64,000 bases of DNA from Bacillus sp. BA3 (GTDB lineage: Bacteria; Bacillota; Bacilli; Bacillales; DSM-1321): NCBI GenBank assembly GCA_002835675.1, contig PIZR01000007.1:16286-80285 (forward strand), in the 5' to 3' direction. The notes below the pieces were generated by a model, which had not been told where the DNA came from, made no database searches, and saw nothing but the letters and a program-made list of their open reading frames with translations. This document shows, piece by piece, positions 37,041-45,366 of the stretch (positions are counted from its first letter, which is position 1; every line of letters begins with the position of its first letter). The position numbers and the translations under genes are program-made.

Positions 37041-37196
37041 AAAAACGAAAACGCACTCTAAAAAAGAGTGCGTTACTGACAAATAAACACGTACGGTCTT
37101 ATCTATCAAGGTTTCACCCCCTGGAATTAGCACAGTGTCATTGCAGACCTGTTGCTGAGGTTTCATAGGGCCAGTCCCTCCACCTCTCTGGATAAG
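37041..37196 (-). promoter_or_regulatory. SAM-I (S-box) riboswitch with terminator, controlling mmuPM
   Basis: On the minus strand the aptamer runs from 37196 (CTTATCCAGAGAGGTGGAGG) through ACTGGCCCTATGAAACC and CAGCAAC to the closing GATAAG at 37098. P1 forms from CTTATC and GATAAG. A terminator follows: AACGCACTCT pairs with AGAGTGCGTT (37051-37075), then a T-rich run. This is the classic order: SAM bound, terminator forms, mmuPM off. Confidence 0.95.
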
Positions 37197-37377
37197 AAAT
37201 TATTTTTTTATAACTTTATCAATCTATGAAAAAATTGTCAAGTTTTGTTTCGGTTTGTAAAGGCTTCCTTTAAAATCCAAACGATCAACGCACCTTTGGC
37301 ATAGATATGAACTTGTTTTTGGAACAGTCGCTTACATTATAGAATTGTAAATAATGCTAACCGGGAATAATTTTTAA

Positions 37378-37412
37378 AAAATGACGACACCTTAAAAGAT
37401 GACGCCATTTTT
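37378..37412. terminator. Terminator of the quinone-detoxification operon
   Basis: AAAATGGCG pairs with CGTCATTTT (one G-T) with T runs on both sides, just past the flavin reductase stop. Confidence 0.6.
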
Positions 37413-37422
37413 CTTATATTCC

Positions 37423-38031
37423 TTAAGGTCTTTCAATTTCAAATAATTCTCCTAGTTTTGTATAAGTATGACCCGCTAATCTTGCTACTGGTTTTAGCCC
37501 ATTCTGGTCAATTCGGCCATTATGGTAAATCTCCTGCTCTATATGATAGCAGACTATTTTCCCTATCAATAAATCACAACCAGGTTTATTCTTGGAACCT
37601 GCCAAAGGTATCGCATGCTCCAATGTGCATTCAAAGCGTACCTTCGCTTCTTGCAATCCTGGTACCGACACCTTATCACTAACAGCCTGAGTGAAATTGG
37701 TAAGACCCAATTCACTTTCGTCAGACGGGAGTTCCTTGGCCGTTCGATTTGCATCAGCAACATTGTCTTCATCAGTGATATGAACAACGAATTCACCTGT
37801 TTGAATTGTATTTCGGGCCGTGTCCTTCAAAACTCCTTCTTTCCGTTGAACAGAAATGGAAATCATCGGAGGATTGGAACTGACTATGTTAAAAAAACTG
37901 AACGGCGCTATATTGATTGTACCGGTTTCGGATTGTGTCGTGACCAGGGCTATTGGTCTCGGTATGATGCTTCCAGTCAAAAACTTATAATTTTCCCGTT
38001 CTGTAAGACTTTCAGGATTTACTGAAATCAT
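37423..38031 (-). CDS. Flavin reductase-like FMN-binding protein
   Basis: A 202-residue flavin reductase-family protein: FLTGSIIPRPIALVTTQSE near residue 17 and APFSFFNIVSSNPPMISIS near residue 43 form the FMN site, followed by TGEFVVHI. DIM6/NTAB-type members reduce flavins or help oxygenases. It ends the operon with two ring-cleavage-type VOC proteins and an esterase. ATG 38031 is chosen because GAGAGGG is well placed; several other in-frame ATGs lie just upstream. Confidence 0.82.
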   Translation of the reverse strand: MISVNPESLTERENYKFLTGSIIPRPIALVTTQSETGTINIAPFSFFNIVSSNPPMISISVQRKEGVLKDTARNTIQTGEFVVHITDEDNVADANRTAKELPSDESELGLTNFTQAVSDKVSVPGLQEAKVRFECTLEHAIPLAGSKNKPGCDLLIGKIVCYHIEQEIYHNGRIDQNGLKPVARLAGHTYTKLGELFEIERP

Positions 38032-38048
38032 CTTCATCCCTCTCATTC

Positions 38049-38660
38049 TTATAAAAAGTTCTTTTGAAACCATGAACTTGCTGCATCAACCTCTGAACGT
38101 GTTAACTGATGACCGTAATTTTCCCAGTGAACGTCCACCTCAGCACCCGCTTGCAGTAAAATCCGATTAAGTTCATCAGTTTCTGCTGCGGGGCAAATCG
38201 GATCGTTTTTACCTGCAGCAATGAATACAGGTATATCCGAAAGGGACGGCAAAGCAATCCCGCGTCTAGGCACCATTGGATGATGAAGAATCGCTCCTTT
38301 TAATGCCCCTTCGAAATGGAACATCAAACTTGCTGCTATGTTTGCACCATTAGAATAACCTAATGCCACCACTCTGTCACGATCGAAGTCATATTGTCCG
38401 GACGCTGATTCCAAGAAGTCATAAAGCTCCTTCGTACGGAAAATCAAATCTTCTTCATCAAAAACTCCTTCAGCCAGCCGGCGGAAATAACGGGGCATTC
38501 CGTTTTCAAGTACATTTCCCCGTACGCTGAGTACGGATGATCCCGGTGAAACCATCTCCGATAATGGCAAAAGATCCGTTTCCGTTCCTCCAGTGCCATG
38601 TAAAAGCAAAAGCAACGGTGCATCTGGATTACTTCCTTTTTGAAAAATATGCTTCATCAT
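38049..38660 (-). CDS. mhqD: Carboxylesterase / phospholipase, MhqD-like
   Basis: A 203-residue alpha/beta hydrolase: LLLLLHGTGGTETDLLP with oxyanion loop, nucleophile elbow ALGYSNGANIAA (Ser) near residue 105, Asp in AAGKNDPICP and His in NYGHQLTR near the end. Its length and motifs fit B. subtilis MhqD, a member of the MhqR quinone regulon. Overlaps the previous gene by four bases (ATGA), so expression is coupled to the VOC gene. Confidence 0.85.
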   Translation of the reverse strand: MMKHIFQKGSNPDAPLLLLLHGTGGTETDLLPLSEMVSPGSSVLSVRGNVLENGMPRYFRRLAEGVFDEEDLIFRTKELYDFLESASGQYDFDRDRVVALGYSNGANIAASLMFHFEGALKGAILHHPMVPRRGIALPSLSDIPVFIAAGKNDPICPAAETDELNRILLQAGAEVDVHWENYGHQLTRSEVDAASSWFQKNFL

Positions 38661-39604
38661 TTATCCTCCTCTAGTACCCTCGGCACTGCCGGCAGTAACG
38701 TTTTCTCCATAATTTCCCTTTTTTCTTCAAGCCAAGGCGGCAGCATTAATTTACTACCCATCGTTTCCTTCGTTTCATCATGAGCAAAGCCAGGTGGATC
38801 TGTGGCAACTTCAAAGAGTATGCCTCCATCTTCCCTGAAATAAATGGCATCGAAGTATTGGCGGTCTTTAAAGGGTGTCACGCCATAGCCATGGTTTGCG
38901 ATATGTTCCCTCCATTCTTTATGATCTTCATTATCGCTTGCACGCCATGCAAGATGATGAACAGTTCCCACTCCGATTTTCCCATTTGGCAAAACCGTTT
39001 TTTTAACATCTATCAAATTTCCGATGTCCGATGTGGATTTGAAGCGAATGAAATCGCCCTCTTCCCCCATCTTTTGCAAACCCATCACTTCCTCTAAAAG
39101 TTCCATCGTTTTGATCGGTTTAGACGTCAATAATACAGCACCGCCGAATCCCTTGATTGCCTTATCAGCTGGTACACCGCCGAATGACCACTCGCTATTT
39201 TTACCTTCTTTACGCTCAACCAGTTCAAGTTGCAATCCATGTGGGTCCTGAAATCCCAGATAATCCTCGCCGAAGCGTGAGATCTTTTCAAAGTCAATAT
39301 TAAATTTACCCAAGCGCGTTTCCCAGAAGCCCAATGAACCTTCCGGAATGGCATATGTTGTTATCCCCACTTGTCCGGAGCCAATTGTCCCTCGGTATGC
39401 CCCAGGCCAAGGAAAGAAAGTGATGATAGTGCCCGGTGAACCTGATTCATCTCCGAAATATAAGTGATAGGTGCCTGGATCATCAAAATTAACGGTTTTC
39501 TTCACCATACGCATTCCCAGCACTCCAGCATAAAAATCCACATTCTCTTGTGGATTGCCTACAATTGCGGTTATATGATGTATTCCTGCATTTTGCTTTT
39601 GCAT
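38657..39604 (-). CDS. Ring-cleaving dioxygenase, VOC family (MhqA/MhqO-like)
   Basis: A 315-residue protein with two glyoxalase/VOC modules, each beginning with a metal-ligand His: GIHHITAIVGNPQENVDFYAGVLG near residue 7, and VGTVHHLAWRAS near residue 220; the third ligand Glu is FREDGGILFEVATD near 270. In the MhqR regulon such enzymes open the ring of hydroquinones or catechols. It is a tandem paralogue of the gene just upstream (39629-40606), with 24 bases between. Confidence 0.85.
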   Translation of the reverse strand: MQKQNAGIHHITAIVGNPQENVDFYAGVLGMRMVKKTVNFDDPGTYHLYFGDESGSPGTIITFFPWPGAYRGTIGSGQVGITTYAIPEGSLGFWETRLGKFNIDFEKISRFGEDYLGFQDPHGLQLELVERKEGKNSEWSFGGVPADKAIKGFGGAVLLTSKPIKTMELLEEVMGLQKMGEEGDFIRFKSTSDIGNLIDVKKTVLPNGKIGVGTVHHLAWRASDNEDHKEWREHIANHGYGVTPFKDRQYFDAIYFREDGGILFEVATDPPGFAHDETKETMGSKLMLPPWLEEKREIMEKTLLPAVPRVLEEDK

Positions 39605-39628
39605 GCCGATTCCTTCCTTTCCCCTTGA

Positions 39629-40606
39629 TTAATTAGTTGATTTTGTATTCAGTGGTTTTAAATTCGATTCAATATCTTTTCTTTTTGATTCTAAAAATGG
39701 CGGCAGGGCAAGGTTCTCACCTAGGTGCTGCTCTGCTTCATCAACTGCAAATCCAGGTCCATCAGTAGCTAGTTCAAATAATATTCCATTCGGCTCCCTA
39801 AAATAAAGTGAACGAAAATAAAAGCGGTCCACATATCCAGAGTTCACGAATTTTGATTCACTAATTTTTTCTATCCATTTTCTAAGTTCTTCTTCATTAT
39901 CCACCCGAAAGGCAACATGGTGTACTCCACCCCTCCCCAACCTTTCCCGAGGAATGTCATTCCTTTCTTCAATATGAAGTTCCGCTCCTGTTCCTCCCTC
40001 ACCTGTCTCATAAACGACAATTGGATTTTGCCCCCTAATTGCAGATGGGTATGTGCCTGTTTTCCTGAACCCCAATACCTCGGAGAGAACACTTTCTGTT
40101 AGTTCAATATTAGGTACAGTAAGTTTTACCGGTCCTAATCCAAGGATGGAAAACTCTTGCGGTACCGGGCTTCCATCCCATGGTGATCCCCCTTGAACAC
40201 CGTTATTATCCTGATCGGAAACCAGAAGTAGCCTCTGCACTTCAGGATCTTTAAAAGAAAGCACCTTCCTTTCAAAACGGTTCGATATTTCATCATGCTC
40301 AACATTGAATTCCACAAACCGTTTTTTCCAATATCCTAGAGCTTCATCATCTCTCACCCTTAAAGAAATTTCAGAAATGCTATTGTTTCCCTCATGAGTG
40401 CGGGCAGCATTGGGAATTTCAAAAAACGTCAATTCCGTACCCGGAGAACCAATTTGATCTCCATAAAATAAGTGATACACACGAACATCATCTTGATTCA
40501 CCGTTTTTTTGATTAATCGCATCCCTAAGACTTTTGTGTAGAAATCAAAGTTATTTCCCGCTTTAGCTGTAATCGCCGAAACATGATGTAATCCTTTTAA
40601 TTCCAT
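39629..40606 (-). CDS. Ring-cleaving dioxygenase, VOC family (MhqA/MhqO-like), paralogue
   Basis: A 325-residue double-VOC protein with LKGLHHVSAITAKAGNNFDF at the start, GRGGVHHVAFRV near residue 220 and FREPNGILFELATDGPGF near residue 265, giving the His-His-Glu metal site. First gene of a four-gene operon. ATG 40606 follows AGGAG; a GTG three codons upstream is less well placed. Two MhqR-like operators lie in the divergent promoter region behind it, so induction by quinones is expected. Confidence 0.87.
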   Translation of the reverse strand: MELKGLHHVSAITAKAGNNFDFYTKVLGMRLIKKTVNQDDVRVYHLFYGDQIGSPGTELTFFEIPNAARTHEGNNSISEISLRVRDDEALGYWKKRFVEFNVEHDEISNRFERKVLSFKDPEVQRLLLVSDQDNNGVQGGSPWDGSPVPQEFSILGLGPVKLTVPNIELTESVLSEVLGFRKTGTYPSAIRGQNPIVVYETGEGGTGAELHIEERNDIPRERLGRGGVHHVAFRVDNEEELRKWIEKISESKFVNSGYVDRFYFRSLYFREPNGILFELATDGPGFAVDEAEQHLGENLALPPFLESKRKDIESNLKPLNTKSTN

Positions 40607-40670
40607 CCGTACCACTCCTATCTTTTCTTTATAAATCTCCCCTTAAGGAGAGGAATTAATCCGTAAACAA

Positions 40671-40688
40671 TATCTCGAAATCGAGATA
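40671..40688. promoter_or_regulatory. MhqR-type operator 1
   Basis: TATCTCGAAATCGAGATA, a near-perfect palindrome that closely matches the MhqR operator of B. subtilis (TATCTCGAAnTCGAGATA type). It lies between the divergent VOC operon and nitroreductase gene. Confidence 0.75.
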
Positions 40689-40720
40689 TTTAACTAAACA
40701 TATAATACTTTTAATACAAA

Positions 40721-40738
40721 TATCTTGATTTAAAGATA
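40721..40738. promoter_or_regulatory. MhqR-type operator 2 (weaker)
   Basis: TATCTTGATTTAAAGATA, the same half-site spacing with ATCTT/AAGAT arms and centre 50 bases from operator 1. It overlaps a TTGATT -35-like element for the nitroreductase gene. Confidence 0.55.
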
Positions 40739-40856
40739 AATGATAACGATAAATTTGTCAACCATTTTCAGACAAATAATTTCACCCGTATTCACTTTTC
40801 ATAAAATAATAAAATCAGGTCAAAATAAGTCGGTATAATGAATGGAGGTATGATGT

Positions 40857-41456
40857 ATGGCTAAAGACTTTTTTAGCGCAATTGAAGATAGACGGTCTTA
40901 TTATTCCCTTAGCAAGGAACATGTTGTCCCTAATAAAAGGATTAAAGAAGTTATCGATCATGCCGTTCAATATTCCCCTTCCGCTTTCAATTCCCAAAGT
41001 GCAAGAGTGATTGTTTTAACTGGTCAAAGCCACGACCAATTATGGGATATCACGAAAAACACATTAAGAAAAGCTGTCGGTGACAAAGATTTCGAAAAAA
41101 CGGAAGAAAAAATGAAGTCATTTATAAATGGTTATGGTACGGTTTTATTCTTTGAAGACCAGGCCATTATAACAAGGCTTCAAGAACAATTCAAAACGTA
41201 TGCCGAAAACTTTCCGATTTGGTCGAACCAATCGTCTGCCATTTTACAATTTGTCGTATGGACTTCCTTGGAAATTGAGGGGTTTGGTGCAAGCCTTCAG
41301 CATTATAATCCTTTAATCGATGACGAAGTGAGAAAGACATGGGATATATCACGCAATTGGAAACTCATCGCTCAGATGCCCTTTGGAAAACCCACTGCAG
41401 AGCCTGGCGATAAAGACTTCTCACCACTAGAAGAACGAGTGAAATATTATGAATGA
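40857..41456 (+). CDS. Nitroreductase-family protein, MhqN-like
   Basis: A 199-residue FMN-dependent nitroreductase: FFSAIEDRRSYYSLSKEHVV at the start (phosphate-binding RR-S motif), SPSAFNSQSARVIVL near residue 42, and MPFGKPTAEPGDK near the end. These enzymes reduce quinones and nitro compounds with NAD(P)H. In B. subtilis mhqN sits with mhqO under MhqR; here it is divergent from the VOC genes across two MhqR-like operators. ATG behind GGAGGTATG. Confidence 0.85.
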   Translation: MAKDFFSAIEDRRSYYSLSKEHVVPNKRIKEVIDHAVQYSPSAFNSQSARVIVLTGQSHDQLWDITKNTLRKAVGDKDFEKTEEKMKSFINGYGTVLFFEDQAIITRLQEQFKTYAENFPIWSNQSSAILQFVVWTSLEIEGFGASLQHYNPLIDDEVRKTWDISRNWKLIAQMPFGKPTAEPGDKDFSPLEERVKYYE

Positions 41457-41464
41457 GACAATAG

Positions 41465-41499
41465 GGGCTGGCTCTAAATACCAAGCCAGCCCTTTCATT
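41465..41499 (+). terminator. Terminator of the nitroreductase gene
   Basis: GGGCTGGCT pairs with AGCCAGCCC around ten bases; T-rich tail. Confidence 0.8.
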
Positions 41500-41508
41500 T
41501 ATTTCACT

Positions 41509-41619
41509 TTAGTAATCCGGAAATGTTGCAAAAAATCTTGAAAATATAAATGCCGCAAAGCCTATATATTCTACAACCGGCATGATTTTGATTTCCTCAC
41601 TGGCGTTAAACATGTACAT
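41509..41619 (-). CDS. Predicted 36-aa membrane-type small protein downstream of phaC
   Basis: ATG 41619 follows a GGGGGGAAGTG ribosome site and opens MYMFNASEEIKIMPVVEY, then IGFAAFIFSRFFATFPDY and stop. The second half is a hydrophobic/aromatic helix, so it may attach to the membrane or the PHA granule surface. It lies 20 bases beyond the phaC stop on the same strand, so it may be the last cistron of the phaR-phaC transcript. I know of no family; confidence rests on ribosome site and position. Confidence 0.45.
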   Translation of the reverse strand: MYMFNASEEIKIMPVVEYIGFAAFIFSRFFATFPDY

Positions 41620-41638
41620 TTCACTTCCCCCCACTAAC

Positions 41639-42691
41639 CTATTGAATTGGTGAAGAACGCCCAGGTAGCCATTCCTTCAAATAATATGGAAGTCCACCGG
41701 AATATTGTTTAGCAGCATGTCCACTTTTCAGTAGGCTATATGTCTTATCCTTACATGTTAAATGCTCCATTACCGGATAAATCATTTCCTGTGGGACCAA
41801 TCGATCATACTTACTTGCAATGACCAAAACACTAGCATTAATTTTCGATAGCTTCGCTTTTTTCCCCCTTACCTTAAAACCACCATTAACCAAGCGATTT
41901 TTTATCAAGAGGTCTTTGGTTATTTGTTTGGCAACTGCGCCGGATAGAGGCACATGCCCATTTACCCACGCATTGAAGCGGCGCCAATTCTTAACGTATT
42001 CCTCATCATCCGCTTCATTCAATAACGATAAATACGGTGATATATAGATAGGTGATGTAATTAAACGAATTCCATATTTAACAGCACTGGCTGGAATCGT
42101 TTGATAAATATCTATTGTCTCGTCAAAATCCGCTGTTCCTTCTTTTAACGCTTCCTGCCATTGATCAAAAAATTCCGAGGCACTGAAATCCACCGGGGTC
42201 ACGGAAAGTATCAAATTCTTGATGGGCTCGTCTGCAATGGCAGCATATATTGCGGCTATTGTACCTCCGAGGCAAAACCCCATGACTGTAATTTCTGATG
42301 CTCCAGAGTGACGTAATGCACGCTGCACTCCTTTTTGAATATAATCGACGATATAATCTTCGATCGATATGTCACCATCTTCAAAGCCCGGGCTTCCAAA
42401 ATCAAGCAAATACACATCAAAACCTTCATTTACAAAAGATTCTATTAAACTATTCCCCGGAGATAAATCAAGAATCAAAGGAGTATTGATTAGTGAATAT
42501 ATAAGAAAAACCGGTACATCATATTTTTTTTGTGCTGAGGGATAAAACCAAAGCGTTGATTTGTTTTTTTTCCACACCGCTATTTTCGGAGTCAGTCCCA
42601 TTTCAGGCATTGGCTGATTGGGAATATCCAATAAATGTTGCAATTTAGTTTTGGGTTCAGATTGATTTTTGGGCACTTTCCGCTTAGCCAT
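41639..42691 (-). CDS. phaC: Polyhydroxyalkanoate synthase, class III/IV catalytic subunit
   Basis: Polymerises (R)-3-hydroxyacyl-CoA into storage polyester on granules. The 350-residue alpha/beta-hydrolase protein has the lipase-box with catalytic cysteine TVMGFCLGGTIAA near residue 140, Asp in VIASKYDRLVPQE near residue 292 and His in LKSGHAAKQYSGGLP near 322. The length is that of class III/IV PhaC, which need a partner (PhaE or PhaR). ATG 42691 follows AGGAGAATTC and overlaps the phaR-like stop by eight bases. The N-terminal extension is basic (KRKVPKNQSEPKTK). Confidence 0.88.
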   Translation of the reverse strand: MAKRKVPKNQSEPKTKLQHLLDIPNQPMPEMGLTPKIAVWKKNKSTLWFYPSAQKKYDVPVFLIYSLINTPLILDLSPGNSLIESFVNEGFDVYLLDFGSPGFEDGDISIEDYIVDYIQKGVQRALRHSGASEITVMGFCLGGTIAAIYAAIADEPIKNLILSVTPVDFSASEFFDQWQEALKEGTADFDETIDIYQTIPASAVKYGIRLITSPIYISPYLSLLNEADDEEYVKNWRRFNAWVNGHVPLSGAVAKQITKDLLIKNRLVNGGFKVRGKKAKLSKINASVLVIASKYDRLVPQEMIYPVMEHLTCKDKTYSLLKSGHAAKQYSGGLPYYLKEWLPGRSSPIQ

Positions 42692-43187
42692 TTGAATTCT
42701 CCTGACCAACTGAATTGAACTCAGGCAGCTGTGAGCTTAACAATAAGGAGTTATTTATAAAATCAGATAACCTTTTTTTACTCCCTTCCATTTCATTGGA
42801 TGCCAATCTTGATTTCTTTTTGATGCTGCGGGATGAATTGGCATTGCCTTTATTGCGAATTGAAGAATTACCCCCGACATTCCCGCCCCTATTCTCAACA
42901 AGCATAGAGACCAATTCTTCCAACCCATCAATTTTTTCTTCGAGTTGGATGACTAATTTCGCTAAACTCGCCACATCTTTTTTTGTTGGATAATTCATGA
43001 TGATGGACATTCTTTCTGAGGCTTCCTGAAGACTATTTATTCTTGGTACCTGCATTTGGGCATTGTCGCTTACTGCTTCTATTAACTCACGATTATTTAG
43101 CAAATCCTTAATTTTCCCATTAAGCTGTTCCTCTTTTTGTGCGCCTAGTAATTTAAGCCCTTTATAAAAATTTGATTTTCCCACCAT
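42684..43187 (-). CDS. phaR: PHA synthase partner subunit, PhaR-like
   Basis: A 167-residue protein with a helical middle, NYPTKKDVASLAKLVIQLEEKIDGLEEL (residues ~89-115; the TKKDVASLAKLVIQLEEKID stretch is the PhaR/PhaE hallmark), followed by a low-complexity tail rich in Ser, Asn and Lys (GGNVGGNSSIRNKG, SIKKKSRLAS). Class IV PHA synthases are PhaR-PhaC complexes, and the gene overlaps phaC. The N terminus (SNFYKGLKLLGAQKEEQLN) is shorter and less typical than in B. megaterium PhaR, so assignment rests on helix pattern and context. Confidence 0.72.
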   Translation of the reverse strand: MVGKSNFYKGLKLLGAQKEEQLNGKIKDLLNNRELIEAVSDNAQMQVPRINSLQEASERMSIIMNYPTKKDVASLAKLVIQLEEKIDGLEELVSMLVENRGGNVGGNSSIRNKGNANSSRSIKKKSRLASNEMEGSKKRLSDFINNSLLLSSQLPEFNSVGQENSNG

Positions 43188-43214
43188 ATATTTCTTCCTT
43201 CCTTTCTCCTCCGT

Positions 43215-43994
43215 TTACACTAATGCCGATATTCCACCGTCAATGATCAAAATATGACCAACCATATAGTCAGAAGCCTGTGAGGCTAAAAATACGGCAG
43301 CGCCCTTTAAATCATTTTCATCGCCAAACCTGCCAGCCGGAGTTTTACCTAATATGTCATAGTTGGATTTTTCAAGAATTTTCTTTGTGATTTTAGTCGG
43401 GAAAAATCCAGGTGCAATTGCATTGACTTGGATGCCGTATCTAGCAAGTTTAACTCCTAAATCCTTCGTCATTGTAATGATGGCACCCTTACTGGTGTTA
43501 TAAGCTATCGTATCCAATAACTCGGGAAACGTCCCGCCAAGACCCGAAACAGATGCAATATTTATGATTTTTCCGAAATTTTGCTGCTTCATGACCTTCG
43601 CAACAGCCTGTGAAAACAGGAAAGTACCTGTAACATTGACATTCAATACTTTTTCCCACTTATCCTTAGGAAGATCCAAAAGAGGACCTGACCAGGACGT
43701 ACCGCTATTATTTACAAGAATATCAATCGTGCCAAATTGGGCAACCGTTTCCTGGACGACATGGTCGATGGCACTCTCATCGGTGATATCACATTCAAAG
43801 GCAACGGCATTAACACCCATCAGTTGCAAGTCTTCACATACCTCCTTACAGACAGGCAGATTTCGTGAAGCAATGACAATATTTGCGCCAGCCTCCCCCA
43901 ACGCCATGGCGATCTGTTTGCCCAGTCCTCTGCCGCCGCCGGTAATGATAGCCGTTTTATTAGTCAAATCGAACATATTACTCAATGTAGTCAA
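43215..43994 (-). CDS. Short-chain dehydrogenase, PhaB/gluconate-dehydrogenase-like
   Basis: A 259-residue classical SDR with cofactor loop IITGGGRGLGKQIAMAL, NNSGTSWSG, catalytic NIASVSGLGG (Ser) and AYNTSKGAIITMT (Tyr, Lys), and NAIAPGFFPTKIT. It is 27 bases before phaR on the same strand. In Bacillus PHA operons (phaRBC) the SDR is acetoacetyl-CoA reductase; this protein's sequence pattern also resembles gluconate 5-dehydrogenase, so context supports but does not prove a PhaB role. ATG after AAGGAAGGGCTG. Confidence 0.75.
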   Translation of the reverse strand: MTTLSNMFDLTNKTAIITGGGRGLGKQIAMALGEAGANIVIASRNLPVCKEVCEDLQLMGVNAVAFECDITDESAIDHVVQETVAQFGTIDILVNNSGTSWSGPLLDLPKDKWEKVLNVNVTGTFLFSQAVAKVMKQQNFGKIINIASVSGLGGTFPELLDTIAYNTSKGAIITMTKDLGVKLARYGIQVNAIAPGFFPTKITKKILEKSNYDILGKTPAGRFGDENDLKGAAVFLASQASDYMVGHILIIDGGISALV

Positions 43995-44291
43995 CTTTTC
44001 AGCCCTTCCTTAATGAAGTATTATTTATATAAAACCGTCTATATCATTATAGAAAAGCCTATCCAATATTGTGCTTAAAATAGCCTGATGCCTCTGCCTT
44101 TTGTTTCATCAACAGTATCCTTTATATCAATAATACCTATCCTTTCGACCGCTACAGTCGGCTTTGAATTGGCATACTGAAAAACTTAATTCGACCCACT
44201 GCTGTTATGATTAATCCCCCGAGTGAGCAAAATCGAATACTTAACCTGTTTAAATCGTTTACACTATAGAAATGGTAAGGAGGTTAAAAAA

Positions 44292-44741
44292 ATGACGATA
44301 CATCACTTTCATTTAACTGCAGAGTGGCCAGGCGGCAGAAATGATATCGGCACAATTCATTCAGGGAATCTACTAACACAGATAAGTATTCCTACTGAAA
44401 TGGAGGGACCAGGTATCGGCACTAATCCCGATGAAATGCTGCTTGGGGCGGCATCGACCTGCTATATCATTACCTATGCTGCCATGTTAGAGCGAGCCCA
44501 TATAGAAAAGGTGAGCTTGACCATGCAATCCGAAGCGTTAGTGGATGTTACGAATGGAGTATTCACCTACAAGAAAATCATTCATCGCCCTAAACTTATA
44601 TTAGTACCGGGCACTTCAGAAAAAGTGGTTGAAAAAGCGAGGAAACTTGCTGAAAAAGCTGAAGCTTCATGTATGATTTCCAGGGCGATCAAAGGGAATG
44701 TAGCGGTGGAATTGAATGCGGCAATTTCCATAGCACAGTAG
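44292..44741 (+). CDS. OsmC/Ohr-family protein (peroxide-type)
   Basis: A 149-residue OsmC-fold protein that as a dimer reduces hydroperoxides with two cysteines. GAASTCYIITYAAMLER (first catalytic Cys) is near residue 57 and KAEASCMISRAIKGNV (second Cys) near residue 124; the N terminus WPGGRNDIGTIHSGN is typical of the YhfA/SACOL branch. ATG 44292 follows a strong AAGGAGG. Upstream no OhrR-type box was seen. Convergent with ykuS over a shared terminator. Confidence 0.82.
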   Translation: MTIHHFHLTAEWPGGRNDIGTIHSGNLLTQISIPTEMEGPGIGTNPDEMLLGAASTCYIITYAAMLERAHIEKVSLTMQSEALVDVTNGVFTYKKIIHRPKLILVPGTSEKVVEKARKLAEKAEASCMISRAIKGNVAVELNAAISIAQ

Positions 44742-44752
44742 CCTTGAACAAA

Positions 44753-44788
44753 AAAAGTGCCTAACCCTATATCGGTTTAGGCACTTTT
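44753..44788. terminator. Bidirectional terminator between osmC-like gene and ykuS
   Basis: AAAAAGTGCCTAA pairs with TTTAGGCACTTTTT around a ten-base loop. Confidence 0.85.
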
Positions 44789-44792
44789 TGAA

Positions 44793-45044
44793 CTATTGAA
44801 TGGCGTTCATTTTATTTTCAACCTCGCGGCACACTTCATCAGCAGTTAAACCATTTGCCTCAATGATAGACGCTTTAAATGAAGTATCGCTTATACCCAT
44901 TACATTACTTTCCAAACCTGTTACCACACAACAATCCACGTTATTTGCGTCAGCTTCTTGTTTAATCTCCACAACATCAAAACCTTTTTCACGAAGTGCT
45001 TCCTGAATATTCGTTAATGATTCTTCAACACCGATTTTTGACAT
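44793..45044 (-). CDS. ykuS: YkuS-like small protein (UPF0180)
   Basis: An 83-residue protein of the UPF0180 family: VEESLTNIQEALREKGFDVV near the N terminus, CCVVTGLESNVMGISD in the centre, and a helical C-terminal part EVCREVENKM. The function is unknown. ATG 45044 is preceded by GAGGAGGTG with ideal spacing; two upstream codons are open but not needed. Confidence 0.85.
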   Translation of the reverse strand: MSKIGVEESLTNIQEALREKGFDVVEIKQEADANNVDCCVVTGLESNVMGISDTSFKASIIEANGLTADEVCREVENKMNAIQ

Positions 45045-45142
45045 CAACACACACCTCCTCTACCTTCTAACCTGTCCTTTTCACCTTAAATATATGTATA
45101 GGATGCAAAGGAAAAAGGGAAAGTAATATCGAGGTGATAAAC

Positions 45143-45277
45143 ATGAATGGAAAAAACAAAAAAGATGCTTCTCAAACCCGTTTAGGGTCTTCTCAGGTAG
45201 AGGGGCAAGGCACCACTACGAAAGAAACCGGGTCCTTCACTCAACCCTCTTCACTTAAAAAGCAAAAGCGTTCTTGA
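45143..45277 (+). CDS. Very small hydrophilic protein, YuzL-like (44 aa)
   Basis: ATG behind GAGGTG opens MNGKNKKDASQTRLGSSQV, then EGQGTTTKETGSFTQPSS and a basic end KKQKRS. Thr/Ser/Lys-rich, no hydrophobic core, Ser-Ser-Gln-Val-Glu-Gly-Gln-Gly resembling the SAxxVxGxxG centre of YuzL and minor small acid-soluble spore proteins. A strong terminator follows by 15 bases. Probably a spore-associated small protein; the family link is from pattern only. Confidence 0.6.
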   Translation: MNGKNKKDASQTRLGSSQVEGQGTTTKETGSFTQPSSLKKQKRS

Positions 45278-45291
45278 TAAGAATGCAGTGG

Positions 45292-45325
45292 AAAACGCTT
45301 GGCGGATAAACCAAGCGTTTTTTTT
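45292..45325 (+). terminator. Terminator of the YuzL-like gene
   Basis: AAAACGCTTGG pairs with CCAAGCGTTTT around an eight-base loop, followed by a run of T. Confidence 0.85.
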
Positions 45326-45366
45326 GCGTATCATGAAGACGGAATTCCATGACAATCGGGCTTCCC

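Noticed and set aside
40740..40760. Fur-box-like TGATAACGATAAAT
   Set aside because: Only a half-match to the 19-base inverted repeat and neighbours are quinone genes.
43564..44013. 149-codon plus-strand frame opposite the SDR at the PHA locus
   Set aside because: Antisense shadow; no start signal and no family resemblance.
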